From Spinellus fusiger (taxonomy: Eukaryota; Mucoromycota; Mucoromycetes; Mucorales; Phycomycetaceae), in assembly GCA_025094145.1 (NCBI GenBank), contig JALLLS010000115.1, positions 25,213 through 89,212 on the forward strand: DNA of 64,000 nucleotides, written 5' to 3'. Numbering within the stretch: position 1 is the first letter of the stretch; the number at the start of each line of letters is the position of its first letter. The notes beneath the pieces are model-generated. The model was not told where the DNA came from. It saw only the letters and a program-made list of their open reading frames with translations, and made no database searches. A program made the translations under genes and the position numbers. Shown in pieces: positions 12,332 to 23,144 of the stretch.

Positions 12332-12767
12332 TTGGAGTATGATCCTACCAAACTGCCTTTAATTGCTTATGGCACAGGAATAAAGGTAAAAGATGCTGCC
12401 AAGTTCAAAGGCCATTGTGTTGGTTTGACGAGAGTTTTATATCAATCATTGAAAAAGAGACAAAAAGATGGTGATCTTCTTCTGGTTGATGTTGATGAGT
12501 TCCTTACATCAAGGGTAAGCAGGATTGACCTCTCACTCAATATAAAAAACTCTTCTAACAGTTACTCTTATTTTTGTTCTCAAGATCTGCCACACTTATA
12601 ACACAAATAACCTCACCGAGGTATTCATAAATTTCAACAGTATCCGCACTTGCCAAAGTTGTGGAATTGTTTAGAACAGAGATGTGAATGCATCAAATAA
12701 TATCTATACAATTGCAGAAGAGGGATTAAAGGGTCACTACAGACCATCTCTATTCTGTAGAAAATAA
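12332..12767 (+). pseudogene. Fanzor/TnpB-like RNA-guided nuclease relic (C-terminal part)
   Basis: Two exons, 12332-12514 and 12585-12767, joined by a 70-nt GT-AG intron, read as the C-terminal end of a TnpB/Fanzor-type protein. The first exon has YGTGIKVKDAAKFKGH and LLLVDVDEFLTSR, where the Glu in VDEFLTS fits the second RuvC catalytic acid. The second begins ICHTY, then has CQSCG and NRDVNASNNI, matching the zinc-binding Cys pairs and the final RuvC Asp of the family. One Cys of the first pair is replaced by Tyr, and an in-frame TAG (12672-12674) separates CQSCGIV from NRDVNAS. The N-terminal two thirds is missing. The family call rests on pattern recognition, with no search run; the relic cannot be active. 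Confidence 0.65.
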
Positions 12768-13261
12768 TTCTTATTTGTATTCATAGTATACCATATCACC
12801 ACATCAAAGGTAGCTCTTTCCGGGATTCAGATATTTACAGGTAAATCATAATAATCTTTATTTAAAAACTAACATGAATACATCTTAATTTATTTTCACA
12901 CCTTTTCAAATCGATGTGTCATTTCTTAAACAATGGTAGTTTGACTATTTCCTTTTATATCCTAAAGATCTCCTGGTGTGTAGGCACACCTCCCTCCATA
13001 GTCATTTATTCATCTATCACGTCACATTATATCAAGTAAGTCACACCCTCACTCTCACCCTCACTCTGCCTTTGACTTTGCCTCGGGTCGGAAAATGAAT
13101 CTCATCAAGTCAGTTTGTCTTGCCTGTCCTCCAACTCAGACACTCGGATTATGCGCCCATCAAAGCAGTCCCGTGGCTTATCTAAAAATTCTCTAATGAG
13201 AAAAAAGTACAGTGTCCTTTTTTCCTTGTATTTTCCATTGAAGATTTTCACCTTTTTGGAA
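12768..13261. other. intergenic region and CBF5 promoter
   Basis: About 490 bp without a supported gene. It includes AT-rich DNA after the Fanzor relic and a CT-rich stretch (13035-13090) with repeated CCCTCACTCT-like units just upstream of CBF5, probably its promoter or leader. No other site is recognised. Confidence 0.4.
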
Positions 13262-14986
13262 ATGGCGGACGAAACAGTAATCAAGCCAACAGCAGTGACT
13301 CCTGCCATTGACACTTCCAAGTGGCCTCTTCTTCTCAAGGTAACATCCAAACAAAGAAAGACAGAGAGAAGGAAAGAAGGACTAATAGATTGAGACCAGA
13401 ACTACGATCAACTCAACGTACGCACAGGTCATTACACACCTATTCCCAACGGCTGTTCTCCCTTGAAGCGTTCGTTAAATGAGTATGTTCGTTATGGTGT
13501 CATTAACCTCGACAAGGTAAACACACGGATCCAATAGATAGATAGATAGATAGATAAAGAAAAAAAAGAAGAGACGACATGAACTCATACATAACACAAC
13601 ACATTAGCCTGCCAACCCCTCTTCCCATGAAGTCGTTGCATGGGTCCGTCGTATTCTTCGCATCGAGAAAACAGGCCACAGTGGTACTTTGGATCCCAAG
13701 GTGACTGGCTGTTTGATTGTCTGTCTTGACCGTGCCACCCGTCTTGTCAAGTCCCAGCAGGGTGCTGGTAAGGAGTACGTGTGTGTTCTCCGTCTCCACG
13801 AAGCCCTTGAGAGCGAGAAGAAGCTGTCCCAGGTAAGATACAAAGACACACTGTTTTCTTCTTTCCTTGTACAGACAGATTAAACACCTCTGCTTCTAGG
13901 CCATTGAAACACTGACAGGTGCCTTGTTCCAACGTCCTCCTCTGATTTCTGCCGTCAAACGTCAATTGCGTGTGCGTACTGTCCATGAGAGCAAGCTGCT
14001 CGAGTTTGACAATGACAAGCACTTGGCTGTGTTCTGGGCTAGCTGTGAAGCTGGTACTTACATGCGTACACTGTGTGTACACTTGGGTCTTTTGTTGGGT
14101 GTAGGTGGACACATGCAAGAGCTGCGTCGTGTCCGTTCTGGAGCCATGTCCGAAGAAGTAGGTGTCATTGCTGAGTGTTGTTGTGGAGTGCTAAAGATCG
14201 CTGTGTTTGTGTGTGTGTGTTTGTGGGGGAACCTTGTAGGATGATATTGTTACAATGCACGATGTCATGGATGCCCAGTGGTTGTACGACAACAACAAAG
14301 ACGAAACCTACCTGCGTCGTGTCGTGCGTCCTCTCGAGACCCTGCTGACAGGCTACAAGCGTGTGGTTGTCAAGGATAGCGCTGTCAATGCCGTGTGCTA
14401 TGGTGCCAAGTTGATGATCCCCGGTCTGCTGCGTTACGAGAGCGGCATTGAGATCAACGAGGAGATTGTATTGATGACCACCAAGGGAGAGGCCATTGCC
14501 CTCGCTTATGCTCAAATGACCACAGCTGTGATGTCGACATGCGACCACGGTGTGGTGGCCAAGGTGAAGCGTGTGATTATGGAGCGCGACACCTACCCTC
14601 GTCGATGGGGATTGGGTCCTGTGGCTCTTGCCAAGAAGAAGCTCAAGACAGAGGGCAAGTTGGATAAGTTTGGCCGTGTAACGGAAGAGACACCTGCTCA
14701 GTGGAAGACAGTCTATGTTGATTACAACAACAACCCCTCGGGTAAGGAGCCTGAGCCTGCTTATGGCACTTCTGCAGATGCTATTGTGGCTGCTGCTGGT
14801 ATTGCCCCCAAGATCAGCCCCGTTGTGGTGGCTGCCAAGGACACTGCTAGTTCTTCATTGAAGCGTACCATAGACGAGGTGGAGACACCTGACGCCAAGA
14901 AGGAGAAGAAGGAGAAGAAGGACAAAAAAGACAAAAAAGAGAAGAAGGAGAAGAAGGACAAAAAGGAGAAGAAGAGCAAAGATTAA
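13262..14986 (+). CDS. CBF5: Cbf5/dyskerin, H/ACA snoRNP pseudouridine synthase
   Basis: Cbf5 is the catalytic subunit of H/ACA snoRNPs, which convert uridine to pseudouridine in rRNA. Five exons (13262-13339, 13400-13516, 13608-13832, 13900-14157, 14240-14986) give 1425 nt and 474 residues; introns are 60, 91, 67 and 82 nt. The TruB-type catalytic motif [13 protein letters not shown] places the catalytic Asp at residue 94. Other conserved blocks are [37 protein letters not shown], a PUA domain at about 270-345 ([19 protein letters not shown]) and [12 protein letters not shown]. The last 40 residues are a Lys-Lys-Asp/Glu tail, the usual nucleolar tail. The Met in MADETVIKP was chosen because the family's [10 protein letters not shown] follows at the right distance. 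The introns are too short to host snoRNAs. Confidence 0.97.
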
Positions 14987-15724
14987 ACGGAAGAATGAAA
15001 GAATGAAACTAAGCATTGCATCCCTATGTGTAAATCCTATAGCCTCGATGTTGTAATAAAGAAAAAGGTCGACATTTGTAAATCACATTAAGCGTGGTTG
15101 TAGGATGGATGTTTATTGGTGTTTGTAGGGCAATGGAGATAAGGAATTGGGCTTTGTTGGGTGTATTTGTGTGGCTGTTCCCATCTTCAGTGGTTTGATC
15201 CTTGGTCTTTTGTCTTTGGGAAGAGATAAAGTAAGGCGACTTTTTTTTTAATAGAGAGTAAGTAGGCTGTACTTTTGCCTGGTAATGAAAAGAATGCGCT
15301 ATTCCTCGTTCATTCTTATGTCATGCCATGAAACAGTCAGACTAAAAATACACCCAAAAGAAGAAGGCCATTTTGTAGTGTTTAGTGTGTAGATGATGAA
15401 GCACTAGACTAACCTCTGTCTATACACCCCTGTCTATACACACCTGTCTATAATACACACTGTCTATAATCTATACTTACCTATAGCCTGGTAATACCTC
15501 TCTGGTAGAATCTATCCATTCATGCATGTATGTGTAAATTCTAGTCGCCGCTCCCTACTCACTCAGTAGGAACATCTCACTGAGAACAAAATAGACAGTG
15601 CAAAGTACAAGTGGCTATGGCTCCAGTGAGTAGTATAGACTCTTTTGCACCCTTTAAACAATAGTAATAACACACCCGTTTTCTTCTTCTTCTCTTCTTC
15701 TTCTATTTTTTCTATACTGCTAGT
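14987..15724. other. intergenic region between CBF5 and the TRK gene
   Basis: About 740 bp with no gene. An AATAAA signal (15055) follows the CBF5 stop. Several imperfect CTGTCTATA-containing units occur at about 15415-15480. A CT-rich tract (15680-15715) precedes the TRK start. An in-frame-looking ATG at 15617 reaches a stop after 15 codons and does not join the TRK frame in a supported way. Confidence 0.4.
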
Positions 15725-18479
15725 ATGTCTTTTTCTTGCCAACTCAAGTCACTGGACATAAGGCAGGTCTGGACAGATAAAATACATTTCCTAGAACTGC
15801 ACTACCTGTACATCTGTATCCTCATCTTCCTATCCTCTGCTCTCTTGTACTGCCAAACCAGCATCTCATTAGACTACATTGATGCACTGTTCATGGCCAC
15901 ATCTGTCGCCACCAACACCGGACTCAATACTGTCCGTCTGTCTGACATGAGTGTGTATCAGATCCTCCTCCTGTACTTCACTTCCTTTGTTGGCTCTCAT
16001 GTCTTTGTTTCTGTCATCATTCTCTATGTGCGCAAATATTACTTTTCCATTCGATTCAACGATATCCTGCAGTTCAATAAAACCCGCCTTCAAGAAGAGA
16101 AAAACCGACGCAGATTCGAGTCTTGCCTTACTGACTTGGAAAAGGGCATCGAACGTAGCAGCATCAACAACAGTCGACACATGTCAGAATCTTCCTTGAG
16201 ACGTCGGTTTTCCATTGCCACCAATAAACCCACAGAAAAGAAACACACGGGTGGAGTAAGACATTCTCTTGATCTTGAAAGATCTAAAGACATTGCGGCC
16301 TTGGTAGAACAGTTTGAAAAGGCAAAAAGAGATTTACACTGCGCACAGACTCAGCGTAGAATGTCCTGTCTGCCAGAGGATGAGTCCTCACGGCCAAGAT
16401 CACGGCCAAGATCAAGATCAAAGTCTGTGTCCATGCTTTTGTCCATGCCTGAGTTCATGCCTGAGTCTACGCCAGAAGAGGCATTTCATGATGCTCCCTT
16501 ATTGCACCCACTGGACAGCACCCACCCTGTCCTCACTGCATCCCCCACATCCATAACAGCAGAGGAACCCCTTTCTATCCATTCTCCATCCAAGGACATG
16601 CCTCCACGGAATAGATTGGATCCTTCCGTGACTCCTTATCTTTGCCAGCACAGTCCAAACAGCACAGCCCTTACCTTTGCTAACACAATAGATCAGCAGC
16701 GACAACAGGCAAGAGACAAGCTCACCCAACACAGACAGAGAGAAGAGCGCATCCAGTCCATTGTCACAGAGGCAGGCCACAGCATCACCAGCAGCTCACC
16801 CACATTGCTAGAGACCCTCAAGGAAGATGAGGTCATGCAGAAGCTGATGCGTGAGCCCATCAACAAGAGCCAATTGACCAAAGAACAGCGCTACCGTCTT
16901 GGAGGAACAGAGTACAGGGCCATTGACACCCTCTCCCACATCATCCCCATGTACTATGTTGGATTCATCCTTGTGTGTGGCCTCCTGTACCGTCTCTACA
17001 TTGCCTGTTCTAGCCATGCACGCCATGTACTGCAGACCTCGAATGACACTGGGATTCCTGTCAACCCGTGGCTGTTTTCCTTTTACATCTCCCTCTCTGC
17101 CTTTAACAACCTCGGCCTGAGTCTTGTGGATGACAGCATGGTGCCATTCCAGAACTCCCCGTTTCCATTGCTCCTGACTGCATTTCTGATCCTGATCGGC
17201 AACACCGGGTATGCCATTATGTTGAGATGCATTCTCTGGCTCTACTCTTGCTGTGTCCCTTTGTCATATGGATTGTTAAAAGAGACACTGCACTATCTAC
17301 TCGACCATCCTCGTCGGTGCTACACCACACTATTTCCTGCTGCACAGACACGATGGCTTTTGGGAGTACTTTTGATGATTACAATGGTAGAGGTGGTGAG
17401 TTTCCTTGCTCTGAATTACTGGTTGCCTGTACTAGAGGGGATTTCGTGGGGATCCAGATTCATGGTGGGTCTGTTTCAGTCCATAGCCACGCGGAATGGT
17501 AAGTTGTTGTTGGTGTTGTTGTTGGTGTTGTTGTTGTTGTTGGTGTTATCATTGTTATTGTTATTTGTATGTGTCTCTCTGCCCTTCTACTCTTCTCTCC
17601 GTATGAATAGCAAGAGGGAACAATAGTGATAATAACAATGATAACAATGATAACAATGATAACAATGATAACAATGATAACAATAACAATGATAATAACA
17701 ATGATAACAATAACAATGATAACAATGATAAAGCTGGCTTCAATGTGGTGAGTCTCATGGATCTCAATCCAGGCACACAGCTGGTCTACATTGTTGCCAT
17801 GTACATTAGTGTCTATCCCGTGTCTATTTCTATACGCAATAGTAATATCTATCAAGAGCGTGCCCTTGGGATCTTCCGCCACGAACAGCCCCACGAGCAC
17901 ATTCATGCACAGCCCAAAAGACGCCCCACAGTGACCGGCCGGATTAGTACCACACGACACTTTCTGAGTCCTGACTTTTTTGTTATGACACAGATCCAGC
18001 GTCAATTGACAAGTGAGATCTGTTGGCTGGTGGTGGGTGTCTTTCTTGTATGTGTCATTGAGTCTGGACCTATCATGCAGCCTTCTCCCATCACCATCAG
18101 CTCTGTTATCTATGAATGTGTCTCTGCGTTTGGCAATGTGGGTGCTTCTTTGGGCTATCCAAACACAGCCTTTTCTCAGGCAGGACAGTACAGAACTCCA
18201 AGTAAATTGGTTCTTTGTCTATTGATGTACAGAGGCAGACACAGAGGTAATTTACTCATTCATTGTTGGTGGATGAAAAGAAGAATCTGAAGAAGGAGTG
18301 CAGGCTAACAAAGGGTGTTGCTATGACTAGGACTTCCTGCTGCCATTGATCGTGCTGTACTACTTCCCTCTGAACAATTGGAAAAGACAGAGGCAAAAGA
18401 ACAGGACATTAAGAGAAGAAACACCCTGCTTTCCCTTGGAGAGGGCATGGAGCATCTCTACTACAAAGGCCCCTCCTAG
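15725..18479 (+). CDS. TRK1: TRK-type potassium transporter
   Basis: TRK proteins carry out high-affinity K+ uptake at the plasma membrane of fungi. Three exons (15725-17498, 17734-18246, 18331-18479) give 2436 nt and 811 residues. All four pore-loop/selectivity-filter units of the TrkH/TRK fold are visible: ATNTGLNTV near residue 65, SAFNNLGLSLV, ATRNAGFNVVSL (split by the first intron) and SAFGNVGASLGYPN, followed by the conserved RGRHRG-LP segment and the ending HLYYKGPS. A long hydrophilic Ser/Arg/Gln-rich loop (about residues 125-385) separates the first pore unit from the others, as usual in fungal TRKs. The first intron (235 nt) is unusually long and repetitive. MSFSCQ is the first Met of the open frame; a short upstream exon cannot be excluded. 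Confidence 0.93.
17499..17733 (+). repeat. TRK intron 1 with self-complementary repeats
   Basis: The 5' half is GTTGTTGTTGGTGTT-like and ends in GTTATCATTGTTATTGTTAT. The 3' half is (AACAATGAT)n. The two halves are reverse complements over at least 18 nt, so the pre-mRNA could fold into a long stem that brings the splice sites together. The intron is GT-AG and interrupts a Gly/Ala codon in the third selectivity filter. Confidence 0.85.
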
Positions 18480-19022
18480 TATGTCTGTAAGAATAAATAG
18501 ACTCTTCTTTGTTTGTTTGTTTCTCATGGGAGGAGGTGTGTCCTGTATCAGATCATAGGCAGCCTACCAGTCCAGCCTTCTTTCTTTTTGTATTTTGTAG
18601 TCTGTACAGAGCTGGATGCAGGAGAGAACTGTAACTGTAGAAGGTGTTTGATAAAAGTAAGGAGATATCAACAGGTATCACCTTGCAACCTTATTGGATG
18701 GTATTACAAAGGACCTTTTGTATATGCCTCTGCACAGGCCCACATGGAAGCCTCCCTCATTGACGGATGGATCCTTCTGTCTATTGTTAGATCCACTTCT
18801 CCCACCACTCTTTAGACTGTGGCGTAGTCTCCTCAAGGAGAGTAGCATCTGTGGGTGTTTCGTGACTGCGACAATGCAAAGATGGACTTGGTGAAGCGTA
18901 TAAATAGGCACCCCTTTTCTATTGGCACTCTCCACTTTTTTTTTTTCTTTCTTTCTTTCTTTTTCTTTCTCTTTTTATTCTCTCTCTTTTTTGTTTGTTT
19001 GTTATTATCAGTTCACCCTACG
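18480..19022. other. intergenic region between TRK and the NBR1-like gene
   Basis: About 540 bp. Short open frames (for example 18513-18815) have no recognisable family and no splice logic linking them to TRK. A T/CT-rich tract at 18938-19000 precedes the next start codon and is probably its leader or promoter. Confidence 0.4.
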
Positions 19023-22000
19023 ATGGAGGACGATACTGAGTTCAATCTTACTTGTTTTCTGATGATAGAAGTTGAGTTGAATGAAGCCCATCGACAGGAA
19101 ACACAATTTGTCTATCTTTATGGCAATCCTCTGGCCAATCCTGGCTACCTTACCAGTTATAAGCGTGTAAAAGAAATGGTAGGGGAAAAAAGGTTAAAAT
19201 AGCAGCAACAGCAACAAAGAGGCCTATCATGTTGAAGTTACTTGCTTATTTACTTGCTTATTTATTTGCTTATTTATTTGCTTATTTATTTGCTTATTTA
19301 CTTATCTTTCTGTCCCTTTTGGTCCCTTTTGGTCCCTTTTGTCCTTCTTAGATTGGAAAGACGTTCAAACTAAACCACAAAAACTTCTCACTTAAGCTTA
19401 TGAGTCATAAAAAGACAGGAGACCTCCTGATCAAATCCAGTAAAGAACTGGAAAGGGCCATCCAAGACCATTTCTCCATGTTGGATGGCTCCTGCATGCT
19501 GAAGCTGGGTCTAATGACAGGCAAAGACCGCCGCTATTCTTCCCACACCAAAGAAGAAACAAAGAAAACAGCCCATGATGCCAGTGCAAGCAACAAGACT
19601 GTGCACAATGACAGCCATACCAAGACAGGGGCGGATGAAGAGAACAGTGCTGGTGATCTGTGGACATCATCAGAGAATGACCGTAGAAGGGTCGATTCCT
19701 TATCAGAGCTCGTCTATCAGCTCAATGATAAAGTGACTGTTGGCAATGAAAGAATACAGGTCCTGTCAGCCACGGTGGATCAGCTTCACCTCAGATTGGA
19801 GGAGACAGCAGAGGAGATAAAGACAAAGAACCACAAGCTGGACTCGCTCTCCTCCAATGTGACTCACCTGAAGCACAAGCTGGGAAAGATGAAGGAGGAG
19901 GCAAAGAAAAAGAGCAATGAGCGAGTGGAGTGTCTTTCCAACAGAGTGGACTACCTTGCCCATGTCTTGGAGAAGGATCTTTCCCAACGACAAAAGGAGA
20001 CTGCACTCAACTCCACGGTTCAGCGGCTGGCCACCACCCTGTCAGAGGCAGTGGCAACCCTCACCAAGGCCTCTCCACAGACACCACGTCACTCCTCTGT
20101 CCAGGAAGCAGCCTCTGTCCAGTCACACTCCACCGACCCACCTTCTGATCACTACCACAATGTACGCTCCGACCTGACCAAGACTGTCTTTTGCAATGCT
20201 TGTCTTGTCAATATAACAGAGTAAGTAAGCATTTCTTGTCATTGAAGAATAAGCGCTTTTCTTAACTCTTTTTATTATTAACTCTTCTTATTAACTCTTC
20301 TTATTATTAACTCTTTTTATTATTATTAACTCTTATTATTATTAACTCTCTGCTGCTGCCAATAGACCCTACTGGACATGCTTGGAGTGTTCTAATTACG
20401 ATCTGTGCCCCTCCTGTAAGAGCCGTGGCATTCAGCACAACCACCACCCCTTGTCCATTGTGTCTGTGGGAACTAAAAAACCAACGCACTTACCTGAAAG
20501 CGTCTGGTGTCTTCCTAGCGAATCAGAGAACTCGGAGAATGAATATTCATGTGATATCTGCCATTGTGATATAATAGACCTCCGCCATACCTGTACTACC
20601 TGCAAAGGTAAAACAAAAGAAAGCCACGCTACAGGCACATCCTATTTCTGTGTACTGATATCCATTGGTGGCTATTAATAGACTTTGATCTCTGTCAAGG
20701 ATGCTTTTCGGAAGACAAGTTCTGTAACCCACACCATCAGTTTAAAACTCAGGGCACCAAGAGAAATGTCCAAATGAGTCAAAAGAGCCAAAAGAGCCAA
20801 AAGAGCCAAAAGAGCCAAAAGAGCCAAAAGAAAGACAACCATGACTTTGGTAAGTAGTAGTTGCATTGCTGATGGGAAGACCAGGACATGCGTGACTCTT
20901 TATTTTATATATTTCAACAGTCTTTACTATAATGTGCGATGAATGCAATTGTGTCATCCAAGGCAACTACTACAAGGTAAAAGAAAAGAAAAGAATAAGC
21001 CAATCAACACTCTTGCCTTGACAGTGTAGTACCTGTATTGACTATGATCTATGCCAATCCTGTGAGCAACGTGCTTCTCAGATCCATGATGCCAGCCATA
21101 TCATCCTAAGAATCAAATCTGCAGCAGACATCTACCGCAGCCCCATGCCATCGTCAGACTCTTTTGATCCTTCTCTTGAGGTTTCTTCTGTGGACTCTGC
21201 TGAGAATACACATTCATTGCGAAAGGCCTCAATGACTCTCTCACAAAGCTTCTTTGAAGAAGTGTCCATGAGAAAGTCACCCAACGTATCCGACATATCC
21301 AACACATCCCACTGCAGCCATGACGCCCAGACCAATGCCAGAATTTCCTCTTCCTCCCGATCCTCCTCCAGATCCAGAGCCTCTGCTAGAATGAGTCCAA
21401 CCCCATTCCAGATCATCGACGGATCCTCCTCCCAGTCTTCTCCCGAGATCGTAGCCAGTGCTCTTCCCAAGACAACAGTAGCTTCTTTGTCCAAGGCCCC
21501 TACACGCTCTTCCTCCACTCTGTCAGCCAATGACCTCTACTCTTCTACACACAGCAATACTCCTGAAGCATGTCAACCGTCTTCTTCCTTCTCACATGTC
21601 ACCTCGCCAGCCTCTTCCGTGGGTCTTTCTGCTGCCTTTATTGCAGACATTACTATTCCAGATGGTACCCAGATGGTGCCCAACCACCGCTTCTTAAAGG
21701 TAATCATCACACCCACTTCTCCACACCCACACCCACATCCACAGCCCTAGGGAGGAGTCGGTGAACTCTCTCTTCGCAGCAGTGCTGACTTGTTTGTATA
21801 GATATGGAGGTTAAAGAACAATGGCGTGACTGTATGGCCAACAGGCTGCAAATTAGTCCATACAGGAGACAACATCTTCAGTGCTTATTCTCAAGAGACA
21901 TCTCTACAGTACCACCTTGTCCCTGTCACTCTGCCCCAGAACGAGCTGTTTGTGATGGCTGAACTACGGGCCCCCGGAGTGCCTGGTCGCTACATTGGCT

Positions 22001-22874
22001 ATTTCCGTCTCTCTGATGCAGAGGGCACTCTGTTTGGCCATCATTTGTGGTGCGATGTCACTGTTGCAGGCCCCACAACGCTATTCCAGGAGCAGCAAGA
22101 ACATCAGGACCCATACCATGTCCACCACCACCACGTCCAACAGGTGCTGGAGCAACATCAGTGCATGATCTATCCAATCCTGACTTCCTCTGCTTCCGAC
22201 AATGACTCCATTACAGACGACATCTCCCACGATGGAACGGCAGCCAACAACTATGCCTCTCCTATCATCAGCTATCCTACCAGTGTCCGCAGCCCCCGCA
22301 GTGATCGTAGTGACTGCAGCTATTCTAGTCTAGGAGATCTCTCTTATAGTCCCTCCATGGAGGAGCACCTCGAACCAGAATCCTATGCAAATGACCTTGC
22401 AGGCTCCATTCACAGACAAGGGTCTTCTTCTCCTCAGAATAGTACAAATGGCTTTGTTATCGTTGAAGAAGAACCTACACTGCTGCCCTTGTCAGAAGAG
22501 GAAGAGGAAGAACCTGCCACTGCCACTGCTGCTGCCAAGGTTGCTACTGATGCCACTGCCACTGCCGCCACAGTCAACTCACCCACACCTGATACTACTG
22601 CAGTCAACAACTCAATCTACACTGAAGCCTACAGTTACAGTGCTCAATTAATCCAGATCCACGAAATGGTATGTGCCTATCATTAGTCTTGTGTGTCTGT
22701 GTGTCTGCTTGTACTGAGTCCCTCCCCTCCCCCTTTTTTCTTCTTTTCTTTCTTTTCATGTACGCTTAGGGATTCACTTTCTGTGATGATCTTGCTATTC
22801 AGCTACTTGAGAAGTACAATGGAAACATTGATCAGGTGGTTCCTGAAATATTGGAGAGTCTTTATCCCGAGTAG
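19023..22874 (+). CDS. NBR1-like selective autophagy receptor (PB1, 3x ZZ, FW, UBA)
   Basis: This resembles NBR1/p62 cargo receptors, which link ubiquitinated or other cargo to Atg8 membranes. Eight exons (19023-19178, 19352-20220, 20366-20607, 20682-20849, 20921-20976, 21025-21699, 21802-22668, 22770-22874) give 3138 nt and 1045 residues. In order: a PB1-like N-terminus (1 to about 90, SLKLMSHKKTGDLLI); a coiled coil (about 150-265); three ZZ zinc fingers at about 334-380 (CNAC...CLEC), 402-445 (CDIC...CTTC) and 480-525 (CDEC...CSTC); an NBR1 FW domain at about 697-810 (IWRLKNNGVTVWP); and a C-terminal UBA (QLLEKYNGNIDQVVPEIL). Candidate LIR: FVIV at residues 940-943 followed by acidic residues. 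A (Ser-Gln-Lys)n repeat follows the second ZZ. Introns are 48-173 nt, some built of TTATT-type repeats. Confidence 0.92.
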
Positions 22875-23144
22875 AACTCTTGTATGTCTTGCAATGTTAA
22901 ATGAAAATAAGAAATGGCTATGTAAACGAGTGTGTATAAAATGAAGAGAGATAAAATATAAAATATAAAATATACATATACATATACTATAAATTCTGTT
23001 ATACATTCTATTATACATATACACCATCGAATAAGAGAAAGAGAAAGAAAGAGTCTCCCCATAGAAAATACATTCAGAATGCTATTTTAATTGCAATGAC
23101 AAAAAGAACAAAAGAAATACTACTTAAAAAAACAACTTGAACAT

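Noticed and set aside
13262..14986. snoRNA genes inside CBF5 introns
   Set aside because: In animals the dyskerin gene hosts snoRNAs, but all introns here are 60-91 nt, too short for an H/ACA RNA, and no box C/D pair was seen.
17640..17730. CRISPR-like or satellite array
   Set aside because: Contiguous AACAATGAT repeats lying inside a spliced TRK intron; no spacer structure.
18480..19022. Extra C-terminal exon of the TRK gene
   Set aside because: The gene already ends with the family-like YYKGPS and stop; possible splice continuations give only short sequence unlike TRK proteins.
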